A stretch of DNA of 64,000 nucleotides from positions 2,860,501-2,924,500 of the forward strand of contig NZ_CP145886.1 in the NCBI RefSeq assembly GCF_038049935.1, written 5' to 3'. Positions 36,059 to 45,107 of the stretch are shown here, one piece after another (positions within the stretch are counted from its first letter, which is position 1; every line of letters starts with the position of its first letter). The translations under genes and the position numbers were made by a program. This stretch comes from Rossellomorea sp. y25 (lineage in GTDB: Bacteria; Bacillota; Bacilli; Bacillales; Bacillaceae_B). The notes beneath the pieces are model-generated. The model saw only the letters and a program-made list of their open reading frames with translations, was not told the DNA's origin and searched no databases.

Positions 36059-37087
36059 CTAGTCACTCATATAAAAATAATAAGCCTTGTACACGTCCCC
36101 AATGATCCCTTTTAATTGATGAACACCTAAGTCTGTATTGGTCATGATGACCAAAGCACTTTCCAATTGAGGATAGGCCACCACCATGCATTGAAAACCA
36201 ACGCCCCAGCCAAGTGATGATATTTCGATTCCCTTGTCGTTTTGATCCAGGAAGACCCCTAGTCCGGTCCATTCCTTACCGCCTTGTGAATGGATCATTT
36301 CAGCTGCTTTACTTGACGAAAGCCTGAGTTTGCTTTCCCCTTTTAACGCATGCATGAGTTCTACCACTACAAGTGCTAGATCTGTTGGGGTTGTCCACAG
36401 TCCGGAAGCAGCAGGATACGGATAGATTGGATATTTGCCTTCCACTACTTCTCCATCACTCATATGACCACAAGAGGCGTTTTGAGATGAAGGATCAAAT
36501 GTGCTATTTTTCATATGTAATGGATGAAAAAGATGTTCGCTCATAACTTCGTAAAAAGGGTTCCCAGTGACATCTTCTATCAACAGTTGTATGATACAGA
36601 AGCCTGCATCAGAATAGTGAAAGTCCCTTTCAGGGGCATATTTCACTTCAATAGGGACCTTACAATAAGGGGATTTCCCTTCTAACAGGTTAACCATCGT
36701 CGGAGTACCAAACTTCGAATTAAGTTCGTTGAAGCTTCCTTCAGGATCGACTATCCCCGATTGGTGACTAAGTAAATGTCTTAAGGTAACGTTTCCATTA
36801 TATTCATGTAAAGGGACCTTCCAGGATGTTAGCACATTATTCACATCCTCATCTAAATCCAGAATGCCTTGTTCCGTCAATGTCATCACCAACATCGAGG
36901 TTAGAAATTTACTAATTGAACAAGCACTGAAAATGGAATCACTTTCCACCCGTATATCCGTTCCTGCTTCCAGTATACCGCAGCATTCCGTGCTACTGAT
37001 GGAGCCACCCTCAATGACTGCCATGCTTAATCCCGTTACACCATACTCTTTCATACGCTTTTGCATGTTGATCATTTGTGGTTTCAT
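36059..37087 (-). CDS. Beta-lactamase-family serine hydrolase
   Basis: A protein of about 342 residues with the class C beta-lactamase/PBP4* fold: SACSISKFLTS supplies Ser-x-x-Lys, YSDAGFCI the Tyr-x-Asn-like second motif, and SLGWGVGF a C-terminal HxG-like segment. No signal peptide is seen, so it may be a cytoplasmic esterase or peptidase rather than a resistance enzyme. The start is uncertain: the open frame reaches 37168 and overlaps the GNAT gene; 37087 and 37105 are candidates. Confidence 0.75.
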   Translation of the reverse strand: MKPQMINMQKRMKEYGVTGLSMAVIEGGSISSTECCGILEAGTDIRVESDSIFSACSISKFLTSMLVMTLTEQGILDLDEDVNNVLTSWKVPLHEYNGNVTLRHLLSHQSGIVDPEGSFNELNSKFGTPTMVNLLEGKSPYCKVPIEVKYAPERDFHYSDAGFCIIQLLIEDVTGNPFYEVMSEHLFHPLHMKNSTFDPSSQNASCGHMSDGEVVEGKYPIYPYPAASGLWTTPTDLALVVVELMHALKGESKLRLSSSKAAEMIHSQGGKEWTGLGVFLDQNDKGIEISSLGWGVGFQCMVVAYPQLESALVIMTNTDLGVHQLKGIIGDVYKAYYFYMSD

Positions 37088-37139
37088 CGTAACCGTAACC
37101 CCCATCGTTCTATTAAAGTCTGTTCTGGCTCTAGTAAGC

Positions 37140-37703
37140 TCACCATTTAAAGTTGATAGAAACATCATTCATCGATTTCTTCCATATCATATGATCAGAC
37201 CCGATACCCCAATAATCCTTCAGCCAATAGTCAGGTTCACCAAATTTCCCCTTCCATATTTTCTGTGCAAGGGCGTATCCGCTATCCAAACAGAATTCCT
37301 GGATTCCCCTGTTTAGAAAAGTAAGGAACATGACGTTTAATAGTAATGTCCCTACCCCGCGTCCTTGATAATCGGGATGCACAAACACCGTTCCGACTTC
37401 ATATATCTCATTCAGTGCTCCATCTGTACAGGTGCGAATCAGTTCACTGGCAGGACCGTATTCAATGGTTCCCATAATGTCGGTTCCACCCTTTTCCGAA
37501 GCGATTAGAAAGTACCGATCCTTCCCATTGCTTTCCAAGTCACTCTTTAAATAACGTTTTTTGCTTGCAATTTCATTTTCAATGTCATCAACCATTTCCG
37601 ATATCCCTTCACTGTAAAAGGTATGCTTTATGACTGTAGAAAAAAATTGATTCAGTTCTTCCTGATCTTCTATTCCTGGTCTTCTTATTTCAATGGTAGG
37701 CAC
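37140..37703 (-). CDS. GNAT-family N-acetyltransferase
   Basis: A 187-residue single-domain acetyltransferase: EVGTVFVHPDYQGRGVGTLLLN contains the Q-x-x-G-x-G acetyl-CoA motif. It ends in or just before the serine hydrolase start and is probably in the same transcript. Substrate unknown. Confidence 0.85.
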   Translation of the reverse strand: MPTIEIRRPGIEDQEELNQFFSTVIKHTFYSEGISEMVDDIENEIASKKRYLKSDLESNGKDRYFLIASEKGGTDIMGTIEYGPASELIRTCTDGALNEIYEVGTVFVHPDYQGRGVGTLLLNVMFLTFLNRGIQEFCLDSGYALAQKIWKGKFGEPDYWLKDYWGIGSDHMIWKKSMNDVSINFKW

Positions 37704-37828
37704 TGAAAACCACTCCTTAACTGCTTTACTTATGTAATATTATGGTAACATACCATATCTATCTCATACGATGAAATTCCGATAAATGATTATTATTTGT
37801 TTTAATATATATCCTTTCAAAATAAAAA

Positions 37829-37851
37829 CCCCTCTCCTAATAGGAAAGGGG
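37829..37851 (-). terminator. gndA terminator
   Basis: CCCCT-TCCTAATAGGA-AGGGG type hairpin with one unpaired base, U-run on the minus strand. Confidence 0.8.
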
Positions 37852-37865
37852 CTATACTTATTCGA

Positions 37866-39272
37866 TTATTTCATCCACTCAGTATGGAAAGTACCTTCTT
37901 TGTCCACGCGCTCGTACGTATGGGCACCGAAGTAATCTCGCTGAGCCTGGATCAGGTTTGCAGGCAGTGTTTCTGTACGGTAGCTATCGTAGTAAGACAG
38001 TGCCGCAGAGAAGCCAGGTACCGGTACACCATTTTGGACGGCTGCGCTGATGACTTCGCGAAGTGCATATTGGTAACTTTCTACGATCTCTTTAAAATAA
38101 GGATCTAATAGAAGGTTTGAAAGATTTGATTCACGGTCATAAGCTTCTTTGATCTTTTGCAGGAATTGAGCACGGATGATGCAACCTCCGCGGAAAATCA
38201 TTGCGATATCCCCGTATTGAAGATCCCATTTGTACTCATCAGATGCAGAGCGCATTTGCGCAAATCCTTGAGCATAGGAACAGATTTTGCTCATGTAAAG
38301 AGCTTTACGGATGGATTCAACCAATGCTTTTTTATCGCCTTGGAATGGTTTCGTGTCAGGTCCTTTTAGCATTTTGCTTGCTTTCACACGTTCATCTTTA
38401 ATGGCTGAAATGAAACGGGCAAAGACAGACTCGGTGATAATCGGTAAGGACACACCAAGGTCTAACGCACTCTGGCTTGTCCATTTGCCTGTACCCTTTT
38501 GTCCTGCTTTGTCCAGGATGACATCGACCATCGGCTTTCCTGTTTCCTCATCTTTCTTCGTGAAGATATCTGCTGTGATTTCGATGAGATAACTATCAAG
38601 TTCACCTTTATTCCAGTCGGCAAACACTTCATGCAGTTCCTCGGCACTTAAGCCAAGGACATTTTTCATCAGGAAGTAGGACTCAGCGATCAACTGCATA
38701 TCTCCGTATTCGATGCCGTTGTGCACCATTTTCACATAGTGACCCGCGCCATCAGGACCTATATACGTCGTACAAGGGTCTCCATCGACTTTCGCTGCAA
38801 TGTCTTTCAAGATGGGAGCGACAAGTTCGTACGCTTCCTTCTGTCCACCAGGCATGATAGAAGGACCAGTAAGTGCACCTTCTTCTCCACCGGAGACACC
38901 CGTTCCGATAAAGTGAATGCCTAATTCGCTTAATTCGTGATTGCGGCGGCGCGTATCTTCGAAGAACGTATTTCCTCCGTCAATCAGAATGTCCCCTTTT
39001 TCCAGGAACGGCTTTAATTGTTCAATGGTTGCATCAGTTGGATTTCCTGCTTTCACCATCAAGAGGATTTTTCTAGGTTTTTCTAGAGAATTAACGAATT
39101 CATCAATCGTATATGTAGGAACGACATTCTTTCCTTTAGATTCGCTTATCATTTCATCCGTTTTTTTACGGGAACGATTATATACAGAAACAGAGTACCC
39201 TCTGCTCTCAATATTCCAAGCTAAGTTTTTACCCATTACGGCTAAACCGATAACACCAATTTCTTGAGACAT
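37866..39272 (-). CDS. gndA: 6-phosphogluconate dehydrogenase (NADP, decarboxylating)
   Basis: Oxidises 6-phosphogluconate to ribulose 5-phosphate. The 468-residue protein has [46 protein letters not shown] and [18 protein letters not shown] with the catalytic lysine, ending in [14 protein letters not shown]. It matches GndA (YqjI) of B. subtilis in type and position between polYB and zwf. Confidence 0.96.
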   Translation of the reverse strand: MSQEIGVIGLAVMGKNLAWNIESRGYSVSVYNRSRKKTDEMISESKGKNVVPTYTIDEFVNSLEKPRKILLMVKAGNPTDATIEQLKPFLEKGDILIDGGNTFFEDTRRRNHELSELGIHFIGTGVSGGEEGALTGPSIMPGGQKEAYELVAPILKDIAAKVDGDPCTTYIGPDGAGHYVKMVHNGIEYGDMQLIAESYFLMKNVLGLSAEELHEVFADWNKGELDSYLIEITADIFTKKDEETGKPMVDVILDKAGQKGTGKWTSQSALDLGVSLPIITESVFARFISAIKDERVKASKMLKGPDTKPFQGDKKALVESIRKALYMSKICSYAQGFAQMRSASDEYKWDLQYGDIAMIFRGGCIIRAQFLQKIKEAYDRESNLSNLLLDPYFKEIVESYQYALREVISAAVQNGVPVPGFSAALSYYDSYRTETLPANLIQAQRDYFGAHTYERVDKEGTFHTEWMK

Positions 39273-39471
39273 GCCATTAACATCCTTTCATTTATAGAAT
39301 ACTGGTTTTTTCTTTTTAAACTATCAACATTATGTAGGAAACTCCAGTTGATCCGTTTTTCAAAAACTATTTCTCGCACTCTATTTCAATCTAACAAGAA
39401 TAGTGTGGTGATGCAAATAATCCGTTTCAAGTGTTCGCTATCTACTTTAAGGTGTCCTCTTCCTTCCTGGG

Positions 39472-40725
39472 TCATTCACTCAGAAAATCTTTGTTGAAGC
39501 TTGTGTCCTGTTTTGAGTCAAAGGTTTTCTTCTTGTTCTTCCCTTTTATTCCTTGGGAGATGGAATCTTTCCCGAACTTTTCCTGAAGCTGTGATAAAAC
39601 AGTGTAAAGTGGTTCCTTTTCTGCTACCTTTTTGTAAGAGAATAGGTCCAATTGTTCGGTTGCTTCACTCTTTTCCACTATATCCTGTGCGGTGACACCC
39701 AAAAGTCTTACGGGATCTCCATCCCAGTGCTTCAACAATAAGTCTTTAGCATAATGAAATAAATCTTCTTTTTTATATATCGGATTTTCCAGCTTCTTGC
39801 TTCTCGTAATGGTTTTTCTGAATTTATCCCTGATCATGAGCTGGATCGTCATCCCCAGAACGTCTTTCTGCTGCAGGCGTGACGACACTTTTGCACATAG
39901 TTTCTCTACAACCATTAATAGCTCGTGTTGGTTCGTTGTATCCTTTGGTAAAGTAGTGGAGTTTCCAACGCTTTTATAATCATAGATCGAATCAGGGTCC
40001 ACGCTTCGCCTATCGATCCCGTTGGCACGTTCTTTGAGACGGAGACCATTGATTCCAAGCAGTGATTTCAGCTGTATATCATTGGCATGAGCGAGATCAT
40101 CGCAGGTATGAATACCAAACGAATTGAGCTTTTCTGCGGTCTTCTGTCCAATGCCGTGCATCTCAATGACAGGAAGTGGCCAAAGCTTTTCAGGGATATC
40201 ACGCTTTCTTAATACGGTGATTCCCATAGGTTTCTTCATGTCGGATGCAGTCTTGGCCAGGAATTTGTTAGGGGCCACCCCGATACTGCAGGGAAGATCG
40301 AGTTGACTTTTAATTTGGGATTGAATGTCTGACGCAATTTGTAACGGGGTGCCTTTTTCAAAGGAGTCCGTGATATCCAGATATCCCTCATCAATTGAGA
40401 CAGGCTCCACTAATTCTGAATATTGTCTGAGGATATCAAATATTCCTTTGGAGGCTGCGCGGTAACGGTCAAAGTTAGGCGTCATGATAATGAGCTCTGG
40501 GCACAGTTTTTTGGCTTCCCAAAGAGGCATTGTCGTCTTCACTCCCAAGCTTCTCGCTTCGTAGCTGCATGTCACGATAATGCCTCGTCTCTCTTGGGGA
40601 TTCCCGGCTATAGCCAATGGTTTGCCCCTCAATGTTGGGTCAAATGCCATTTCAACAGAGGCATAAAAGCTATTCATATCAACATGAAGGATCACTCGCC
40701 CGTTTTTTGGATAATGTGAGATCAT
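39472..40725 (-). CDS. polYB: DNA polymerase IV (Y-family) PolYB/YqjH
   Basis: A 417-residue translesion polymerase of the DinB branch. VILHVDMNSFYASVE and PVSIDEGYLDITDS contain the catalytic carboxylates; EMHGIGQKTAEKLNSFGI is the HhH; EQLDLFSY near the C-terminus is a beta-clamp-binding motif. Order next to gndA matches B. subtilis yqjH. No LexA box was seen upstream, in contrast to uvrX. Confidence 0.95.
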   Translation of the reverse strand: MISHYPKNGRVILHVDMNSFYASVEMAFDPTLRGKPLAIAGNPQERRGIIVTCSYEARSLGVKTTMPLWEAKKLCPELIIMTPNFDRYRAASKGIFDILRQYSELVEPVSIDEGYLDITDSFEKGTPLQIASDIQSQIKSQLDLPCSIGVAPNKFLAKTASDMKKPMGITVLRKRDIPEKLWPLPVIEMHGIGQKTAEKLNSFGIHTCDDLAHANDIQLKSLLGINGLRLKERANGIDRRSVDPDSIYDYKSVGNSTTLPKDTTNQHELLMVVEKLCAKVSSRLQQKDVLGMTIQLMIRDKFRKTITRSKKLENPIYKKEDLFHYAKDLLLKHWDGDPVRLLGVTAQDIVEKSEATEQLDLFSYKKVAEKEPLYTVLSQLQEKFGKDSISQGIKGKNKKKTFDSKQDTSFNKDFLSE

Positions 40726-40746
40726 TTAAATCGCGGCTTTCTTTGT

Positions 40747-41217
40747 CTAATTTTGATGTGTTTTTTGCTCGCTCACGTAATCCTGTATCTCTCTAATACC
40801 TTCTAAGCTCTCTACTAAAACATTGGGATCAATCTGGGTGATGAGCGAGTCTTCAAGATTGATGATTCCTGAGAAATAATTTGTTTTTGAATATGCAAGT
40901 AAACCTACGTTTGTAAAGGAGTCATCCGGTACTTCGAGAATTTCTTTCGCTTCCTTTACGACCAAACCGATCTGAATTGTTTCTGTGTGAACGACGAGTA
41001 GAAACATTCCTGTTTCTGCACCTGCACTCGTGTTATAAAGGATATTTGCTAAATCAAGGACAGGGATCAGCTCACCCCTGACTTTTACAAATCCCAGGAC
41101 AAATGAAGGAAGATGAGGGATGGGCCTCACTTCTTCCACTCTTTCAATCGATACTACGTTCTCAATCGGTAGAGCATATTCCTCTTTTCCAGCATGAAAT
41201 ACAACTACTTTCGGCAT
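40747..41217 (-). CDS. CheW-type chemotaxis coupling protein
   Basis: A 156-residue stand-alone CheW domain: PKVVVFHAGKEEYALPIENV, then IPHLPSFVLGFVKVRGELIPVLDL, the typical receptor/kinase coupling fold. It lies away from any chemotaxis operon, so it may be an accessory CheW. ATG at 41217, with a GAGGGG-type site upstream, gives the family length; the frame continuing upstream runs into repeat P1 and is spurious. Confidence 0.85.
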   Translation of the reverse strand: MPKVVVFHAGKEEYALPIENVVSIERVEEVRPIPHLPSFVLGFVKVRGELIPVLDLANILYNTSAGAETGMFLLVVHTETIQIGLVVKEAKEILEVPDDSFTNVGLLAYSKTNYFSGIINLEDSLITQIDPNVLVESLEGIREIQDYVSEQKTHQN

Positions 41218-41303
41218 TGTATAACGTCCCCTCTTAAAATTCTGATATGTTATGTATGCTTCTAATGTACCATATTTTAGAAAGGTTAGGTGAAAGAAGA
41301 AAA

Positions 41304-41340
41304 TGTCCGCGTTCAAAGGGAGAACCTTTGAACGCGGACA
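41304..41340. terminator. Strong hairpin between yqjE repeats and cheW gene
   Basis: TGTCCGCGTTCAAAGG (41304-41319) pairs with CCTTTGAACGCGGACA (41325-41340). A T-rich flank on the minus-strand side suggests termination of transcripts from yqjE after the repeats. Confidence 0.7.
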
Positions 41341-41360
41341 TTTGATTGTATCGACGAGCT

Positions 41361-41484
41361 GTCCAGCTACAGCGGCTAGAGGCTCGAGGTCATAAGTCAA
41401 ACCTGCCAAAAAGGCAAAGGACGCCTTTCCGGCAGGTTCGGCTTATGCTTGTCGCCTCTGATCAAGCCGCCTCCGTTTTTCTAT
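41361..41484 (+). repeat. Three-tier palindromic repeat P1
   Basis: The unit starts GTCCAGCT and ends CCGTTTTTCTAT. Stems from outside in: GCGGCT/AGCCGC, AGAGGC/GCCTCT, CATAAG/CTTATG, AACCTGCC/GGCAGGTT, AAAGGC/GCCTTT, loop AAAGGAC. Linkers TCGAGGT and CTTGTC are unpaired. Period to P2 is 126 bases. Confidence 0.9.
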
Positions 41485-41486
41485 TT

Positions 41487-41611
41487 GTCCAGCTCCGGCG
41501 GCTAGGCCCTCGAGGTCATAAGCTAAATCTGGCAAAAAGGCAAAGAACGCCTTTTCGCCAGATTCATCTTATGCTTGTCGGGCCTGATCAAGCCGCCTCC
41601 GCTTTTCTATT
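41487..41611 (+). repeat. Three-tier palindromic repeat P2
   Basis: Same plan as P1 with changed but still paired stems: GGCGGCT/AGCCGCC, AGGCCC/GGGCCT, CATAAG/CTTATG, AATCTGGC/GCCAGATT, AAAGGC/GCCTTT, loop AAAGAAC. Its end TTTTCTAT supplies the TAG stop codon of yqjE on the minus strand (41607-41609). Repeats P1, P2 and the hairpin at 41304 account for nearly all of 41218-41606. Confidence 0.9.
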
Positions 41612-42731
41612 CTCCCGCTACTTCCTGAATGATCGCTACAACCATTTCAGAGAGCTTGTTCAGTTCTTCAACAGGCATTCTTTCACTCTTCGTGTGGATT
41701 TCTTCGTAGCCTACTGCCAGGTTGACTGTTGGTACTCCGAATCCTGCGATTACGTTTGCATCACTTCCGCCTCCGCTTGTCAGAAGTTCGCTTGGACGAC
41801 CGATTTTCTTTGCGGCACGTTTCGCCACTTCTACTACTTCGTCACCGTCTTTGAACTTGAAGCCTGGATACATCACCTGTACTTCAACTTCCGCTTTTCC
41901 GCCCATTTCTTCTGCCACGGATTCAAATGCAGCTTTCATCTTTTCTACTTGTGCTTCCATTTTTTCAGGAACGAGTGAACGTGCTTCTGCAAGAATATCC
42001 GCTTGTTCGCATACGATATTCGTTGCTTTTCCACCTTCGAATCGTCCGATGTTCGCAGTCGTTTCTTCGTCGATGCGGCCAAGTGGCATTTTGGAAATCG
42101 CTTTAGCCGCAATCGTGATGGCAGAAACGCCTTTTTCAGGAGCTACACCGGCATGTGCAGTTTTTCCGTAAATCGTTGCTTTTACTTTTGCTTGTGTAGG
42201 GGCAGCCACAATGATATTTCCTACTTTGCCATCGCTATCAAGAGCGAAACCGTATTTCGCTTTTACCAGAGATGAATCCAGGGCTTTCGCTCCGACTAAT
42301 CCTGATTCTTCCCCTACTGTGATGATGAACTGAATATCACCGTGAGATATATTGTTTTCTTTTAATACTCGAACAGATTCAAGCATCGTTGCAAGTCCCG
42401 CTTTATCATCGGCTCCAAGAATGGTTGTGCCGTCAGAGTAAATATAGCCATCTTCTTTAAGAGTTGGCTTAACCCCCTTTGCAGGAACAACTGTATCCAT
42501 ATGAGAAGTGAAGTAGATGGTATCTACGCCTTCTTTATTTCCTTTAAGAGTACAGATAAGGTTACCTGCACCATGACCGGTTTCACCCATCGTATCATCT
42601 TCGAATACGTCTACTCCAAGATCAGAGAATTTTTGTTTTAATACTTTTGCAATTTCAGCTTCTTCTTTCGTTTCTGAATCGATTTGAACCAATTCCATAA
42701 ATTCATTTAGTAAACGTTCATGATTAATCAT
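41607..42731 (-). CDS. yqjE: M20-family tripeptidase-like peptidase YqjE
   Basis: A 374-residue dinuclear zinc peptidase. FTSHMDTVVPAKGVKP gives the first metal ligands, DGTTILGADDKAG the bridging Asp, and TVGEESGLVGAKAL the catalytic and metal-binding glutamates. It matches B. subtilis YqjE (PepT-like) in position ahead of yqjD. Probably cytoplasmic peptide turnover. Its stop codon TAG is formed where repeat P2 begins. Confidence 0.92.
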   Translation of the reverse strand: MINHERLLNEFMELVQIDSETKEEAEIAKVLKQKFSDLGVDVFEDDTMGETGHGAGNLICTLKGNKEGVDTIYFTSHMDTVVPAKGVKPTLKEDGYIYSDGTTILGADDKAGLATMLESVRVLKENNISHGDIQFIITVGEESGLVGAKALDSSLVKAKYGFALDSDGKVGNIIVAAPTQAKVKATIYGKTAHAGVAPEKGVSAITIAAKAISKMPLGRIDEETTANIGRFEGGKATNIVCEQADILAEARSLVPEKMEAQVEKMKAAFESVAEEMGGKAEVEVQVMYPGFKFKDGDEVVEVAKRAAKKIGRPSELLTSGGGSDANVIAGFGVPTVNLAVGYEEIHTKSERMPVEELNKLSEMVVAIIQEVAGE

Positions 42732-42804
42732 TTAGTAGACCTCCACAATATGTATTCACTTCTATAGTATAGCGTGAATAGCCTTGTTCAACAAATAGTA
42801 CCTC

Positions 42805-44352
42805 TTACAATGGAATATTTCCATGCTTTTTCTTTGGTCGATCTTCCCGTTTATTTCTCATCATTTCCAATCCTTGAATCAATTTGATACGTGTTTCCCG
42901 AGGATCAATGACGTCATCGACCATTCCACGGGACGCCGCTACATATGGATTAGCGAATTTCTCACGGTATTCTTCTATTTTCTGCTCCCGAAGCTGTTCA
43001 GGATTCTCACTGGCTGCGATTTCCCTTGCAAAAATTATATTCGCAGCTCCCTGTGGACCCATGACGGCAATCTCTGCATTCGGCCAAGCAAACACCAGGT
43101 CAGCTCCGATGGATTTACTGTTGAGGGCAACATACGCCCCACCATATGCTTTTCTTAATATCACCGTCATTTTCGGGACCGTAGCTTCTGAATAGGCATA
43201 TAGGATTTTCGCACCATGACGAATGATCCCTCCATGCTCCTGCTTGATGCCAGGGAAGAAGCCGGTTACATCTTCAAACGTGATTAACGGGATATTGAAG
43301 GAATCACAGAAACGGATAAAACGTGCAGCTTTGTCAGAGGAATCAATGTCCAGTCCTCCTGCCATGAATTTTGGCTGATTACAGACAAGTCCTACGACCT
43401 CTCCTTTGATTCGGGCCAGTCCTACGACGATATTTTTCGCAAATTCCTTTTGAACCTCCATAAAGCTGTCTTTATCCACAACTTCATTAATGACGGTGCG
43501 GACATCGTAGGGACGAATCGCATCAAAAGGAATAATATCTGTTAAATTAGCACGGTAATCATCTTCCTCATTCACGTCTAAACGAGGGGGCTTCTCTTCA
43601 TTATTTTGAGGTAAATAAGCTAATAATTTCCGAACCTCCAGGAGAACATCTTCTTCGGTTTTCCCTCTGAAATGGGCATTCCCGCTAATGGAGTTATGGA
43701 CCTTTGCCCCTCCTAAATCTTCAGAACTGATTTTTTCACCGGTGACGGTTTCGATTACTTTAGGTCCCGTGATGAACATTTGGCTTGTATCGTCCACCAT
43801 AAATACAAAATCCGTGATGGCAGGTGAATAAACCGCTCCTCCCGCGCAAGGACCCATAATCACGGATATTTGTGGAATCACTCCGGAATAAATGGAGTTT
43901 CTATAGAAGATATGTCCGTATCCATCTAAAGAAACGACGCCTTCTTGAATTCTTGCACCACCTGAATCATTTAATCCAATGAAAGGCGCACCATTTTTGA
44001 CTGCCAGATCCATGACATGTGAAATCTTCTTCGCATGCATTTCCCCCAATGCGCCGCCAAAAACCGTGAAATCCTGAGAAAATAAGTAGATGGGATTTCC
44101 GTTTACTTTCCCATAACCTGTAACGACTCCATCTCCTGGTCCTTGAACCCCGTCCAGTCCGAAGTCTGAACAGCGATGCTCAATGAATGGATTAAGCTCG
44201 ACAAAACTGCCCGGATCCACTAAAATATCGATTCGTTCTCTGGCAGTCAATTTTCCTTTTTCGTGCTGCTTATCTATTTTTTTATCTCCGCCGCCTAATT
44301 CTACTTCTCTTCTGCGATCATACAATTCATTAATCTTTTCATAGATATCCAT
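42805..44352 (-). CDS. yqjD: Acyl-CoA carboxylase carboxyltransferase (propionyl-CoA carboxylase beta type) YqjD
   Basis: The 515-residue carboxyltransferase moves CO2 from carboxybiotin to an acyl-CoA, most likely propionyl-CoA. KLTARERIDILVDPGSF, the oxyanion-forming GGARIQEGV, MGPCAGGAVYSPAI and the C-terminal DVIDPRETR mark the family. ATG at 44352 has AAGGGGAG upstream; the longer frame overlaps the epimerase gene. No biotin carboxylase or BCCP gene is in the window, so partners must lie elsewhere. Confidence 0.93.
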   Translation of the reverse strand: MDIYEKINELYDRRREVELGGGDKKIDKQHEKGKLTARERIDILVDPGSFVELNPFIEHRCSDFGLDGVQGPGDGVVTGYGKVNGNPIYLFSQDFTVFGGALGEMHAKKISHVMDLAVKNGAPFIGLNDSGGARIQEGVVSLDGYGHIFYRNSIYSGVIPQISVIMGPCAGGAVYSPAITDFVFMVDDTSQMFITGPKVIETVTGEKISSEDLGGAKVHNSISGNAHFRGKTEEDVLLEVRKLLAYLPQNNEEKPPRLDVNEEDDYRANLTDIIPFDAIRPYDVRTVINEVVDKDSFMEVQKEFAKNIVVGLARIKGEVVGLVCNQPKFMAGGLDIDSSDKAARFIRFCDSFNIPLITFEDVTGFFPGIKQEHGGIIRHGAKILYAYSEATVPKMTVILRKAYGGAYVALNSKSIGADLVFAWPNAEIAVMGPQGAANIIFAREIAASENPEQLREQKIEEYREKFANPYVAASRGMVDDVIDPRETRIKLIQGLEMMRNKREDRPKKKHGNIPL

Positions 44353-44356
44353 TATG

Positions 44357-44770
44357 TTACTCCCCTTTGATGTTTGATTTATCACATAGTTCATATAGTA
44401 CACCGTGAGCCGACTTTGGATGCATGAAGGCAACAGCAGCCCCTAAAGCACCAGGTTTTGGTGTTTCGTTGATCATCCTGACTCCTTTGGCTTGCAGTTC
44501 CTTGATCCGTTCTTCAATTCCTTCAACACCAAAGGCAATATGATGAATGCCTTCTCCCTTTTTCTCAATGAATGTGGCAATCGGACTATCCTTATGTAGT
44601 GGTTCAAGTAACTCAAGCTTAATATTCCCACCATCAATAAATGCTACTTTCACACCTTGATTTCCCACTTCTTCGATCTTGACGAGTGAAAGCCCAAGAG
44701 TATCTTCGTAAAATGGAAGAACACTGTCTATTGATGATACTGCTATTCCGATATGGTCTACCTTTTTCAT
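44357..44770 (-). CDS. mce: Methylmalonyl-CoA epimerase (YqjC)
   Basis: A 137-residue vicinal-oxygen-chelate protein interconverting (S)- and (R)-methylmalonyl-CoA. KKVDHIGIAVSSI provides the first metal His, GEGIHHIAFGVE the second, and GVLYELCD the Glu ligand. Start at 44770 (MKKVDHIG) is chosen. It stands four bases before yqjD, so carboxylase and epimerase are made together; the mutase is 6 kb to the right. Confidence 0.93.
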   Translation of the reverse strand: MKKVDHIGIAVSSIDSVLPFYEDTLGLSLVKIEEVGNQGVKVAFIDGGNIKLELLEPLHKDSPIATFIEKKGEGIHHIAFGVEGIEERIKELQAKGVRMINETPKPGALGAAVAFMHPKSAHGVLYELCDKSNIKGE

Positions 44771-44855
44771 CCCTATCATCCCCCTGTTGTTTACATGTTC
44801 CACCCGTATAGTATTCGATAAACGGTGTCGAATTCCCTCCTAATACGGCGAATAA

Positions 44856-44869
44856 TTAAAGCGTTTTCT
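44856..44869 (-). promoter_or_regulatory. Weak cre-like site upstream of mce-yqjD
   Basis: TTAAAGCGTTTTCT matches the cre consensus TGWAANCGNTNWCA at all but two defined positions. It lies about 86 bases upstream of mce. The core AAAGCGTTTTCT is right, but the first G and last A are missing. Confidence 0.35.
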
Positions 44870-44960
44870 TTTATGCCAATGGTTGTTTTCTCTCCCTATT
44901 CACGATAAAATAGAGTTGAAAATCGCCTCTATAAGGTAAGATGAAGAATGGAGAGATACA

Positions 44961-45056
44961 ATGGGTAATAAAAAATTACAAAAAATAATTGTATTTGTCA
45001 TGTTGTTTGCGATGATTGCATCGACAATCATGGCGGGACTGACTTTCTTATTATAA
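44961..45056 (+). CDS. prli42: Stressosome-associated mini-protein Prli42
   Basis: A 31-residue single-pass membrane protein: basic start MGNKKLQK, then hydrophobic IIVFVMLFAMIASTIMAGLT. Length and pattern match Prli42, which in Listeria anchors the stressosome to the membrane and relays oxidative stress. GGAGAG is spaced correctly before the ATG, and a perfect terminator begins 11 bases after the stop. The length leaves room for a chance match, but the self-contained gene unit supports it. Confidence 0.75.
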   Translation: MGNKKLQKIIVFVMLFAMIASTIMAGLTFLL

Positions 45057-45067
45057 TAGAAAACAAA

Positions 45068-45107
45068 GGATCTGCTAATCGACCGGGTCGATTAGCAGAT
45101 CCTTTTT
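45068..45107. terminator. Bidirectional terminator prli42 / yqjB
   Basis: GGATCTGCTAATCGACC pairs with GGTCGATTAGCAGATCC as an almost perfect palindrome followed by five T residues. Confidence 0.9.

Noticed and set aside
41346..41978. 210-codon plus-strand frame over repeats P1 and P2
   Set aside because: It traverses two palindromic units and then the antisense of yqjE; nothing protein-like is conserved beyond the DNA repeat.
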